A stretch of 64,000 bases of DNA from Bradyrhizobium cosmicum (GTDB lineage Bacteria > Pseudomonadota > Alphaproteobacteria > Rhizobiales > Xanthobacteraceae). Made by a program: the position numbers and the translations under genes. Of the stretch, positions 38,701 to 46,965 are shown one piece after another. The notes under the pieces were generated by a model. The model ran no database searches and was not told the DNA's origin. It saw only the letters and a program-made list of their open reading frames with translations. The stretch lies in NCBI RefSeq assembly GCF_007290395.2, contig NZ_CP041656.2, forward strand, positions 2,170,001-2,234,000, written 5' to 3'. The first letter of the stretch is position 1. Every line of letters begins with the position of its first letter.

Positions 38701-40011
38701 CTAGGATGCGCCCATGAACATGGTGGCGACCATGCCGACGATGCAGAAGGCCATCGCGATCGTCGCAGCCCAGCCGAGCCAGTACAGCGGGCCGGTGACC
38801 ACGAGATCGCCCATCACCTTCGGTCGCCGCACCAGCAGCATCAGGATCACCATGACCGGTGCCGCCAGCACGCCGTTGACGACCGCGCTCCAGTACAGCG
38901 CCTTGATGGGGTCGATCGGCGTAAAATTCAAACCGATGCCGCAAAGGCCGGAGAGGCCGAGTACCGTGTAGAAGGCGATGGCCTCCTTGGGTTTGCGGGA
39001 CAGCCCGACCTTCCAGCGGCGGCCTTCGCCGATGGCGTAGGCGGTCGAGCCGGCGAGCACGGGAATTGCCAGCAGGCCCGTCCCGATGATGCCGAGCGCG
39101 AAGATGAGCTCTGCAAAGGGCCCGGCGATCGGCTTCAGCGCTTCCGCGGCCTGGGCTGAGCTCTGGATGTCGGTCTTGCCTTGTGCGTGCAAAGTCGCGG
39201 CCGTGGTGATGATGATCGAGAGTGCGATGAGATTCGAGAATGCCATCCCGATCAGCGTGTCGAGCCGGATGCGGCGGAATTCCGCCTCCGCTGTCGAGGT
39301 GTCTTTCTTCAGCGGGGTCTTGTTGTCGTCGATCCGTTGCTCCTCGGCCTCTTGCGAAGACTGCCAGATAAAGAGGTAGGGCGAGATCGTCGTACCGAGG
39401 ATGGCGACGAGCGTGGTGAGGAATTCGGCGTTCCAGCTGACGTGCGGAATGAGTACGCCCTTCAATGCCTCGGTCCAGGGGACCTTCACGACGGCAAGGG
39501 CAATGACATAGGCGAACAGGCTGAGCGTCAGCCATTTCAGCACTGCGACGTAGCGGTTGTAGTCGAAGAAGATCTGGGCGAGCACCGAGACGGCGCCGAA
39601 GGTCACGACATAGAGGATGCCCGGACCGCCGATCAGCACCTTGAGGGCGTCCGCCATCGCGCCGAGATCGGCCGCGATGTTGATCGTGTTGGCGGCGAAC
39701 AGCAGAACCACGAGGCCCCAGACATAGGCAGGACCGAAATTGCGGCAGACATTGCCGGCGATGCCATGACCCGTTACCCGCCCGATCCGCGCCGAGATCT
39801 CCTGGATCGCCGTCATCAGCGGATAGGTCAGCAGCATCGTCCAGCCGATGCCGAAGCCGAGTTGTGCGCCGGCCTGGCTATAGGTGCCAATCCCCGAGGG
39901 ATCGTCGTCCGAGGCTCCGGTGATCAACCCCGGCCCGAGCGTGGAAAAGAAATTCCGCAGGCGGAAGGTGGCGCGCTTCTGCACCTTTGGTTCGAGCGTC
40001 GCCGTGTCCAT
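38701..40011 (-). CDS. Nramp-related metal transporter lacking the usual metal-site motifs
   Basis: Eleven to twelve membrane helices, 436 residues. The helix 1 motif, DPGN in canonical MntH/Nramp, reads SDDDPSGIGTY here. The helix 6 motif, normally MPHN/S, reads TTISPYLFIWQSSQEAEE, with no Met or His. It is therefore a divergent Nramp-like clade that may move Mg, Al or another substrate rather than Mn/Fe. The cytoplasmic loop DDNKTPLKKDTSTAEAEFRR is characteristic of these relatives. It is monocistronic. Confidence 0.88.
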   Translation of the reverse strand: MDTATLEPKVQKRATFRLRNFFSTLGPGLITGASDDDPSGIGTYSQAGAQLGFGIGWTMLLTYPLMTAIQEISARIGRVTGHGIAGNVCRNFGPAYVWGLVVLLFAANTINIAADLGAMADALKVLIGGPGILYVVTFGAVSVLAQIFFDYNRYVAVLKWLTLSLFAYVIALAVVKVPWTEALKGVLIPHVSWNAEFLTTLVAILGTTISPYLFIWQSSQEAEEQRIDDNKTPLKKDTSTAEAEFRRIRLDTLIGMAFSNLIALSIIITTAATLHAQGKTDIQSSAQAAEALKPIAGPFAELIFALGIIGTGLLAIPVLAGSTAYAIGEGRRWKVGLSRKPKEAIAFYTVLGLSGLCGIGLNFTPIDPIKALYWSAVVNGVLAAPVMVILMLLVRRPKVMGDLVVTGPLYWLGWAATIAMAFCIVGMVATMFMGAS

Positions 40012-40097
40012 CGCGGTTCCTCAGATGCAGCCTTGCCTTATAAGCGGGCAGGGGCATCAGGAGTTCCAGCTGCGGAACGCTTTGATCGATCGAAGCC

Positions 40098-41399
40098 TTA
40101 CGCGGTACGATCGATGGCAAAATCGTCAAGCAACGGAGAGTTGCCTCCGGAGCAGAAGGTCGCGAGCAGTTCGGCCGCAAGATAGCTGAATGTGATGCCG
40201 TTGCCGCCATAGCCGTAGGCGGCGAAGATATTCTTCTGTCCGGGGACCGGGCCGATCAACGGCAAGCCGTCCTGCGTCGTGTCGAACGCCCCCGACCAGC
40301 AATAGTCGATTCTGTCGGAGGACCGCGGCCACAGCGCCCGAAGCTGTTGCCTCAGGCGTTCGCGCTTGGCGGGCGTGAGCGCCTCGCGCGCCTGCGGTTC
40401 GATCGCGGAATCATCATCCTCGCCGCCGAAGATGATCCGGCCGTCGGCTGTGCTGCGGGCATAATGATAGTCGTGGCTCGCCTCCCAGATCAGCACGTCT
40501 TCCGGCCAGAGGTTCTGGGGCTGAGGCTGTGTGGCGATCGCCCAACTGGAGGTGGGGCGCTGGATGGTCGGACGCACGATGCTGGGCATGACGTAACCTG
40601 TACACAGCACCACGCGGTTGGCCTCGATCTCGTAGCCGCCATGGAGCCCGACGATGACCTTGGCACCGGCGCTTTCGAAAGCCGTCGCGTCGGCTTGCCG
40701 GATCGAAGCCCCGCGTCCGATGGAAACTTTCAGAAGCTCATGAGTGAGCTCAACCGGATCGGCATCAGCAACAAGCGGTGACAGGATCGCACCGGCGCGC
40801 GCAATCTCGAACCGGCGGAGCAGGGACGCATGGTCGAGAAACACGCCGGGCAAGTTGGCGCGCGCTCGCAGGTCGGACTCTTCTCTCAGGGATTTGCCGC
40901 TGTCATCGACCGCAAGGTAGAGCGACAGCCGATCCCTGATATGGCATGGGATGCGATAGTGGCGCGTCAACGCCAGCAAGCCCTGGACGGCCCGGAGGCT
41001 AGCGTTGTAGCAGCGCGCCGCGCGTTCGAAACCGTAAGCCTGTGTGAGCTCGGACAGTGAACGATCGATTTCCCACAGCAGCATCGCGGTGCTCGCGCCC
41101 GTGCTGCCATGTCCCGGCGTTTCCCGGTCGATGATGACGACTTCATGCCCGCGGCGCGTGAAGCTTTCGGCGACCATGGCGCCGGTGATCCCCGCGCCCA
41201 CGACCAGGACATCACATGCGAAGCTCCCTGCCACGGGACGAATTTCGGGGCCGCCGCTGGTAAGCCATGGCGTCGTCGAACTTCTGAGGTCGCCATGGTC
41301 GATGTCTTGGTCATCGGAAAAGATCGCGAAACTCCGTCGAATTGGCGCCGGGGCCACGAGGCGCCTGGTCACCAGTTCCAACGTCCTTGAAATGCGCAA
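40098..41399 (-). CDS. FAD-dependent oxidoreductase, DAO/glycine-oxidase family
   Basis: 433 residues if begun at the TTG at 41399; there is no ATG before the FAD motif, so the start is uncertain. The Rossmann motif CDVLVVGAGITGAMVAESF is followed by the glutamate-bearing strand (VVIIDRE) and the HGSTGASTAMLLW segment. The C-terminus contains GLPLIGPVPGQKNIFAAYGYGGNGITFS, typical of DadA/gamma-glutamylputrescine-oxidase-like enzymes. It probably oxidises an amine or amino acid. No substrate is evident; the neighbour hisC is encoded on the same strand 36 bp upstream, so the two may share a transcript. Confidence 0.82.
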   Translation of the reverse strand: MRISRTLELVTRRLVAPAPIRRSFAIFSDDQDIDHGDLRSSTTPWLTSGGPEIRPVAGSFACDVLVVGAGITGAMVAESFTRRGHEVVIIDRETPGHGSTGASTAMLLWEIDRSLSELTQAYGFERAARCYNASLRAVQGLLALTRHYRIPCHIRDRLSLYLAVDDSGKSLREESDLRARANLPGVFLDHASLLRRFEIARAGAILSPLVADADPVELTHELLKVSIGRGASIRQADATAFESAGAKVIVGLHGGYEIEANRVVLCTGYVMPSIVRPTIQRPTSSWAIATQPQPQNLWPEDVLIWEASHDYHYARSTADGRIIFGGEDDDSAIEPQAREALTPAKRERLRQQLRALWPRSSDRIDYCWSGAFDTTQDGLPLIGPVPGQKNIFAAYGYGGNGITFSYLAAELLATFCSGGNSPLLDDFAIDRTA

Positions 41400-41435
41400 A
41401 GTTCCCGCGGCGGCGCGGCTTCTAAAGTCTTCGGA

Positions 41436-42488
41436 TCAGATCAATCCGCGCAACACCTCGACCAGCCGCCCGCACTCCTCCTCCGTTCCGACCGTGACGC
41501 GCAGGAAGTCGTCGATGCGCGGTTTTCGGAAATGCCGGACCAGAACGCCGCGCTCGCGCAGCGCCGCGGCGAGATCGGCTCCGCTCCGGCTCCGATGGCG
41601 CGCGAAGACGAAGTTCGCGAGCGACGGCAGCACCTCGAAGCCGAGCTGTTCGAGATCGCGAGCCAGGATTTCGCGGCTCGCGATGATGCGGGCGCGGGTC
41701 TTCTGGAACCACGCGTCGTCCTCGATGGCAGCGACGGCGCCGGCGATGGCGAGGCAATCGACGGGATAGGAGTTGAAGCTGTCCTTCACCCGCTCCAGCG
41801 CCTCGATCAGTGGCCGCTGGCCGATCGCAAAGCCAACCCGCAGGCCGGCGAGCGAGCGCGACTTCGAGAAGGTCTGGATGACGAGCAGATTGTCGTGGTG
41901 CGCGACGAGCGGCACGGCGCTCTCAGCGCCGAAATCGACATAGGCTTCGTCCACCACCACCAGCCGATCCGGGTTTTCGGCGAGCAGGGATGCGATCGCC
42001 TCGCGCGGAAGGGCGACCCCGGTGGGCGCGTTCGGATTGCAGAGAAGGATGGCGCTCGAGGGACGCCGGTAGTCGCCGAGCGCGATCCTCATCGCGGCAT
42101 CGAGCGGCACTTCCTCATGCACGATGCCATAGAGCCGGCAATAGACGGGATAGAAGCTGTAAGTGACGTCGGGAAACAGCAGCGGCCTGTCGTGCTTCAG
42201 AAGGGCCTGGAAGGTGTGCGCCAGAACCTCGTCCGAGCCGTTGCCAACGAACACCTGCTCGGGCGCGACGTCGCAGCCGGCCGCAATCGCCTCGCGCAGG
42301 CGTGTGGCGTGCGGATCGGGATAGAGGCGCAGCCGTTCCGCGGCCGAGGCGATCGCCGCCAGCACGTGCGGCGAGGGCGGATAGGGGTTCTCGTTGGTAT
42401 TGAGCTTGACGATGCCGTCCTGCTTCGGCTGCTCGCCGGGGACGTAGGGCGACAGCGTATGGACGACCGGACTCCAGAAGCGGTTCAT
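41436..42488 (-). CDS. hisC: Histidinol-phosphate aminotransferase-like enzyme
   Basis: PLP-dependent class I/II aminotransferase, 350 residues from the ATG at 42488 (a TTG at 42497 is rejected). Motifs are [27 protein letters not shown] and the PLP-Lys in [17 protein letters not shown], followed by the C-terminal Arg region [11 protein letters not shown]. It is not near other his genes, so it may be a paralogue acting on histidinol phosphate, phenylalanine/tyrosine or another amino donor. Confidence 0.87.
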   Translation of the reverse strand: MNRFWSPVVHTLSPYVPGEQPKQDGIVKLNTNENPYPPSPHVLAAIASAAERLRLYPDPHATRLREAIAAGCDVAPEQVFVGNGSDEVLAHTFQALLKHDRPLLFPDVTYSFYPVYCRLYGIVHEEVPLDAAMRIALGDYRRPSSAILLCNPNAPTGVALPREAIASLLAENPDRLVVVDEAYVDFGAESAVPLVAHHDNLLVIQTFSKSRSLAGLRVGFAIGQRPLIEALERVKDSFNSYPVDCLAIAGAVAAIEDDAWFQKTRARIIASREILARDLEQLGFEVLPSLANFVFARHRSRSGADLAAALRERGVLVRHFRKPRIDDFLRVTVGTEEECGRLVEVLRGLI

Positions 42489-42715
42489 GATCTCCAATCC
42501 AGGTTGATGGCGGCACAGTAGGGCACGCCGGGCGGCGGCGGAAGTGCGCTTCCCGACGGGCCGTCGCGGCAGGTCTGCACAAGCGTCGCAGCGGGGGACG
42601 TTCCCGCACGCGTGACCTTCATGCTAGGCTCATCGCGCAAACGTCCAGGACTTAAAACAACAACGAAGGCCGGCGCGCCTCAGGCCGCGCAGAAGAGCCG
42701 CAAAGAGAGGAATAC

Positions 42716-44194
42716 ATGCCGGGTGCAGCCCTTCCCATCGCTCCCTCGATTCCGACCGCGCCCGTGACGCCAGCCATCGTCGATCGCTTGCGGGCCATCG
42801 TGGGCGACAAGGGCCTGATCCTGGACGAGCAGGACAAGCAGCCTTTCGTGACCGATTGGCGCGGCGAGTTGGCGGGGCAGGCCGCGGCGGTCGTGCGACC
42901 GGCGAGCACCGCGGAGGTCTCCGCTGTCGTCAGGCTCTGCCACGACAACGGCATTGCAATCGTGCCGCAGGGTGGCAACACCGGCTTGATGGGCGGCGCC
43001 ACGCCGTGGCCCACGCACTGCGGCATCGTGCTGTCGCTCGGTCGCATGAACCAGGTGCTGAGTGTCGATCCCGTCGGCTATGCCATGACGGTGGAAGCAG
43101 GCTGCATCCTCCAGACGCTTCAGGACGCCGCCGCGCGCCATGATCGCTTCCTTCCGCTCAGCCTCGGCGCCCAGGGCTCGTGCATGATCGGCGGCAATCT
43201 GTCCACCAATGCCGGCGGGGTGCAGGTGCTGCGCTATGGCAATGCGCGAAATCTGGTGCTGGGTCTCGAGGTCGTGCTTGCCAATGGCGAGGTCTGGAAC
43301 GGCCTGCGCGCACTCAAGAAGGACAACACTGGCTACGATCTCAAGCACCTGTTCATGGGCGCCGAGGGCACGCTCGGTATCATCACCAGGGCGGTGCTGA
43401 AGCTCTGGCCCGCGCCGAAAGACGTCTGCACGGCATGGCTCGCGATCCGTGATCCCAGCGCCGCGATCGAGCTCCTGTCGGAGGCGCACGCGGCGTCCGA
43501 CGACAATGTCGGCTCCTGCGAGCTGATGAGCCGCGCCTGCACCGACATGGTGCTGCGCCACATTCCCGGCACCCAGGACCCCCTCAAGGCGGAGACCGAG
43601 TGGTATCTGCTTCTGGAATGGTCGTCGGCTCGGCCGCGCGAGGACGGCGGCGCGGGCATGTCGGAGCTGATGGAGCAGTTTCTGGCCGACCAGCTTGAAG
43701 CCGGCCGGGTGCTGGATGCGGTGATCGCGCAAACCGAGGCGCAGTCGCGCAACATGTGGCGCATTCGCGAGAGCGTGGCCGAGGCATCGCGTGCCGAGGG
43801 GCCGGGCTTGAGCTACGACGTGTCGGTCGCGGTCTCCCGGATTCCCGAGTTCATCGACAAGGGCCTCAAGGCGGCGCTCGACATCCTGCCGACGATCCGT
43901 CCCTATCCGCTCGGCCATATCGGGGACGGCAATGTCCACTTCTCCTTCATGGGTCCGAAGCGCATGGATCGCGTCGCCCTCGGCCAGTATTCCGCGGCGA
44001 TCACCCGGGCCGTCAACGACCTCATCACCTCCATGGACGGCTCGATCTCGGCGGAGCACGGCATCGGCATCGAGAAGCTCGACGAGCTCTCGCACTATCG
44101 TTCCAGGACCGAGCTCGACATCATGCGGACGATCAAGCGGGCGCTCGATCCCAAGAACATCATGAATCCGGGCAAGGTGCTTCGCCTCGGATGA
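42716..44194 (+). CDS. FAD-linked 2-hydroxyacid dehydrogenase (GlcD/D-2-hydroxyglutarate type)
   Basis: 492 residues. The N-terminal PCMH-type FAD domain has VPQGGNTGLMGGATP (about 85-100) and GGNLSTNAGGVQVLRYGNAR. The C-terminal catalytic domain has the metal/substrate motif HIGDGNVHFSF and EHGIGIEKL near the end. Such enzymes oxidise D-lactate, glycolate or D-2-hydroxyglutarate and feed electrons to quinone or ETF. It stands alone, so the exact substrate is open. Confidence 0.88.
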   Translation: MPGAALPIAPSIPTAPVTPAIVDRLRAIVGDKGLILDEQDKQPFVTDWRGELAGQAAAVVRPASTAEVSAVVRLCHDNGIAIVPQGGNTGLMGGATPWPTHCGIVLSLGRMNQVLSVDPVGYAMTVEAGCILQTLQDAAARHDRFLPLSLGAQGSCMIGGNLSTNAGGVQVLRYGNARNLVLGLEVVLANGEVWNGLRALKKDNTGYDLKHLFMGAEGTLGIITRAVLKLWPAPKDVCTAWLAIRDPSAAIELLSEAHAASDDNVGSCELMSRACTDMVLRHIPGTQDPLKAETEWYLLLEWSSARPREDGGAGMSELMEQFLADQLEAGRVLDAVIAQTEAQSRNMWRIRESVAEASRAEGPGLSYDVSVAVSRIPEFIDKGLKAALDILPTIRPYPLGHIGDGNVHFSFMGPKRMDRVALGQYSAAITRAVNDLITSMDGSISAEHGIGIEKLDELSHYRSRTELDIMRTIKRALDPKNIMNPGKVLRLG

Positions 44195-44467
44195 CGCGGG
44201 GAGGGCCGCAAGCCGCCCCGGCGGATTGAGCCGGGAGCTCCCCACAGCCTTGGGGCTTCATTGGGGGCGCATGCGGCACATCGCTCGGGCCAAACAGGCT
44301 GCGAGGCCCTCAAATCGTGCCGTTTGCGGCTTTATTCCAGCCTCGGATGCTTTAAGGAAAGGAGCAGGATCAGGTCGCACCAGCCCGGTGGCGGTGCTAG
44401 ATCCTGATGCAGGAAAATGGCGCCTGGCCGGCTGGCACGGGCCGCAGGATGAGAAGGATTTGAGGCA

Positions 44468-45319
44468 ATGATCCAGACGGTTGGCATCATCGGGGCAGGG
44501 ACCATGGGGAACGGCATCGCGCAGATCTGCGCGGCGGCCGGTCTTTCGGTCGTGATGGTCGACATTTCCGATGCGGCGGTGAACCGCGGCCTCGCCACCG
44601 TCGGCGGCAGCCTTGAGCGGCTGGTCAAGAAGGAGAAGATGTCGGCGGCCGACCGCGACGCCACGCTCAAGCGCATCACCGGCACCACCGACCGGGCGAA
44701 GCTTGCCAGTTGTGATCTCGTCATCGAGGCCGCGACCGAGAACGAGGAGCTCAAGGTCAAGATCCTGAAGGACCTCTGCGCCACTCTGTCGCCGCGCACG
44801 CTGCTCGCGACCAATACCTCGTCGATCTCGATTACCAAGCTCGCAGCCGCAACTGATCGTCCCGACCGCTTCATCGGCATGCACTTCTTCAACCCGGTGC
44901 CGGTAATGGCGCTGCTCGAGCTGATCCGCGGCTTGCAGACCTCCGACGATACCCATGCCAAGGCGCTCGATTTCGCCCAGCGCGTCGGCAAGGTGGCGAT
45001 CACCGCGAAGAACAGTCCGGGCTTTGCCGTCAACCGCATCCTCTGCCCGATGATCAACGAGGCGATCTTCGCGCTGCAGGAAGGCATCGCGACCGCCGAG
45101 GAGATCGACGCCGGCATGAAGCTCGGCTGCAACCATCCGATCGGGCCGCTGGCACTCGCCGATCTGGTCGGCCTCGACACCATGCTGTCGGTGATGGAGG
45201 TCTTTTACAAAGGCTTCAACGACCCCAAATACCGCCCGGCCCCCTTGCTCAGGGAAATGGTCGATGCCGGCCATCTCGGCCGCAAGACCGGGCAGGGCTT
45301 TTACACTTACGGCGCCTGA
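44468..45319 (+). CDS. 3-hydroxyacyl-CoA (3-hydroxybutyryl-CoA) dehydrogenase
   Basis: NAD(P)-dependent oxidation of 3-hydroxyacyl-CoA, 283 residues. The Rossmann motif TVGIIGAGTMGNGIAQ is at the very N-terminus; the catalytic His-Glu pair lies in GMHFFNPVPVM and in the downstream Glu; NRILCPMINEA and the C-terminal GHLGRKTGQGFYTY are conserved. The length fits Hbd/PaaH, with a role in polyhydroxybutyrate or fatty and aromatic acid use. It is monocistronic, with a GAGG site before the ATG. Confidence 0.93.
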   Translation: MIQTVGIIGAGTMGNGIAQICAAAGLSVVMVDISDAAVNRGLATVGGSLERLVKKEKMSAADRDATLKRITGTTDRAKLASCDLVIEAATENEELKVKILKDLCATLSPRTLLATNTSSISITKLAAATDRPDRFIGMHFFNPVPVMALLELIRGLQTSDDTHAKALDFAQRVGKVAITAKNSPGFAVNRILCPMINEAIFALQEGIATAEEIDAGMKLGCNHPIGPLALADLVGLDTMLSVMEVFYKGFNDPKYRPAPLLREMVDAGHLGRKTGQGFYTYGA

Positions 45320-45456
45320 TCGATGCGCCAGCGGCGGGCGTTCAGCGTCCGCCGCCTGATTCCCGCATTTGCGCTGCGACAAAGACGCCGCTCGCAATTG
45401 GCCTGACAATGTCGAACGGGCGGCTGGCGGGACCAACGGAACGGAAAACGAAGGAT

Positions 45457-45921
45457 ATGTCGGATCGACTGAAGGCCGAGCGCGAAGCTGCGGTCGCACG
45501 GCGGAACCTGCTGACCCAGGATGCGATCGAGCGCACCGGGATTACCGAAGAGATGATCGGGGAACTCGTCACCCGCTTCTACGGACGCGTGCGCGAGGAT
45601 GCGCTGCTGGGACCGGTGTTCGCGATCGTGCAGAACTGGGACGAGCATCTCGCCAAGCTCCGGGATTTCTGGTCGTCGGTCGTCCTGATGAGCGGCCGCT
45701 ATCATGGCTCGCCGATGCGGGCGCATATGCCGCTGAGCCTCATCGGCGATCATTTCGACAGCTGGCTCGATCTGTTCGAACAGACCGCGCGCGAGGTTTG
45801 CCCGCCCCCGGCAGCCGCGCTGTTCATCGACAAGGCGCGGCGCATCGCCGACAGTTTTGAGATGGCATCGGCGACGATTGCCGGCCGTATCGCCGCGCCG
45901 CGTCACGTGCTGAGGTCCTGA
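45457..45921 (+). CDS. Group III truncated haemoglobin-like protein
   Basis: 154 residues from the ATG at 45457. The globin core contains the proximal His region SLIGDHFDSWLDLFE, an RFYGRVREDALLGPVF segment and a distal stretch KLRDFWSSVVLMSGRYHGSP, all typical of group III truncated globins. These bind O2, NO or other ligands; the physiological job is often unknown. It lies between the acyl-CoA dehydrogenase gene and the Rieske gene without visible coupling. Confidence 0.88.
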   Translation: MSDRLKAEREAAVARRNLLTQDAIERTGITEEMIGELVTRFYGRVREDALLGPVFAIVQNWDEHLAKLRDFWSSVVLMSGRYHGSPMRAHMPLSLIGDHFDSWLDLFEQTAREVCPPPAAALFIDKARRIADSFEMASATIAGRIAAPRHVLRS

Positions 45922-46181
45922 CGACGAGCCTGCCTGCGAAGTGTGCAATGTATCGCTTCGAAGTTGCATTGCGTGATCGGCAGCGCGCCGCACCAATTCC
46001 GACATCGTCGATCTGGTCTGCAAAATCATCATGCCGCTCGCGCGGTACGACGTAGAATTTGCGAAAACGCGTTTGAATGCGTTCACTCGCGTTCAATCAA
46101 CGCGAGCAAAGCCATATTGATGCACTGCGGCGCCAATTCTCCGCCTTCATTTCGGCAGAGTTCCAGCGCCTGCTAGCGGGC

Positions 46182-46835
46182 ATGTCGCGCGCATCATTCA
46201 GCATCACCTCCTCATCCTCCGAGAGCACCGCGGAGCCTGACATCGACGCAAGTGCGGAGCAGACGCGGCGAACGCTGCTGCTTGGGGCGCTCGCGACCAC
46301 CGTGTGCCTCGGTTGTTCCGTGCAGGCTCGCGCGGGCGAGGATCCGCCCGGCTCCGACGAGCGTCCGAAGAAGGGCGACCAGCTGGTCTTCTCCGAAGGT
46401 GAGCAGGAAGGAAGGCTGATCACCTCCGCTGACATCCCGAGGGGCGGACCGCCGGTGCATGCCTGGCCGAAGGATCCGAGCACATCGGTGGTACGCAACG
46501 CCTCTCGCCTCAACGAGATCCTGATCATCCGTCTCGATCCCGCCGAGCTCGACGAGCAAACCCGTGCGCGGGCCGTCGACGGCATCCTCGCCTATTCGGC
46601 GATCTGTTCGCATGCCGGCTGTCCTGTCACCGCTTGGGTCAAGAGCGACGTCGGCGACAAGGAGGTGTTCAAGTGCATGTGCCACAACTCCGAATACGAT
46701 CCCCGTGCGAGCGCGCAGGTCGTGTTCGGGCCGGCGCCGCGGCGGCTCGCCGCCCTGCCGATTGCGCTCGCCGACGGCTCGCTCAGCGTCGCCGGTAACT
46801 TCGTCGGAAAGGTGGGAGGCGTGCAGCCAGGATGA
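46182..46835 (+). CDS. Exported Rieske [2Fe-2S] protein next to a PQQ dehydrogenase
   Basis: 217 residues from the ATG at 46182; an in-frame ATG at 46077 would add 35 residues. The N-terminus has a twin-arginine signal (EQTRRTLLLGALATTVCLG). The cluster ligands are Cys142/His144 in CSHAGCPV and Cys165/His168 in CMCHNSEYD; Cys147 and Cys167 would form the Rieske disulfide. It is not fused to a cytochrome bc1 partner. It lies 130 bp before a PQQ dehydrogenase gene on the same strand, which suggests it takes electrons from that enzyme. Confidence 0.85.
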   Translation: MSRASFSITSSSSESTAEPDIDASAEQTRRTLLLGALATTVCLGCSVQARAGEDPPGSDERPKKGDQLVFSEGEQEGRLITSADIPRGGPPVHAWPKDPSTSVVRNASRLNEILIIRLDPAELDEQTRARAVDGILAYSAICSHAGCPVTAWVKSDVGDKEVFKCMCHNSEYDPRASAQVVFGPAPRRLAALPIALADGSLSVAGNFVGKVGGVQPG

Positions 46836-46909
46836 CGGACGGTGCGGGACATGCCCGCGTCACGAGAGGCCGCATCCGCCGAGGGGCGGACGACGGGACG
46901 AACGATACG

Positions 46910-46943
46910 AATTCAAAATAACAATTCAAAACAAGAATTCAAA
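46910..46943. repeat. Three direct repeats of AATTCAAA, 13-bp period
   Basis: AATTCAAA starts at 46910, 46923 and 46936, an exact 13-bp period, in an AT-rich island within GC-rich DNA. It ends 22 bp before the PQQ dehydrogenase start codon, so it lies in the leader between the Rieske gene and that gene. It may be an operator array, a translation leader element or slipped duplications. Confidence 0.75.
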
Positions 46944-46965
46944 CGGATGAAAAAGGGGAACGTCC

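Noticed and set aside
38701..40011. Standard MntH manganese transporter
   Set aside because: The DPGN and MPH metal-binding motifs are not present.
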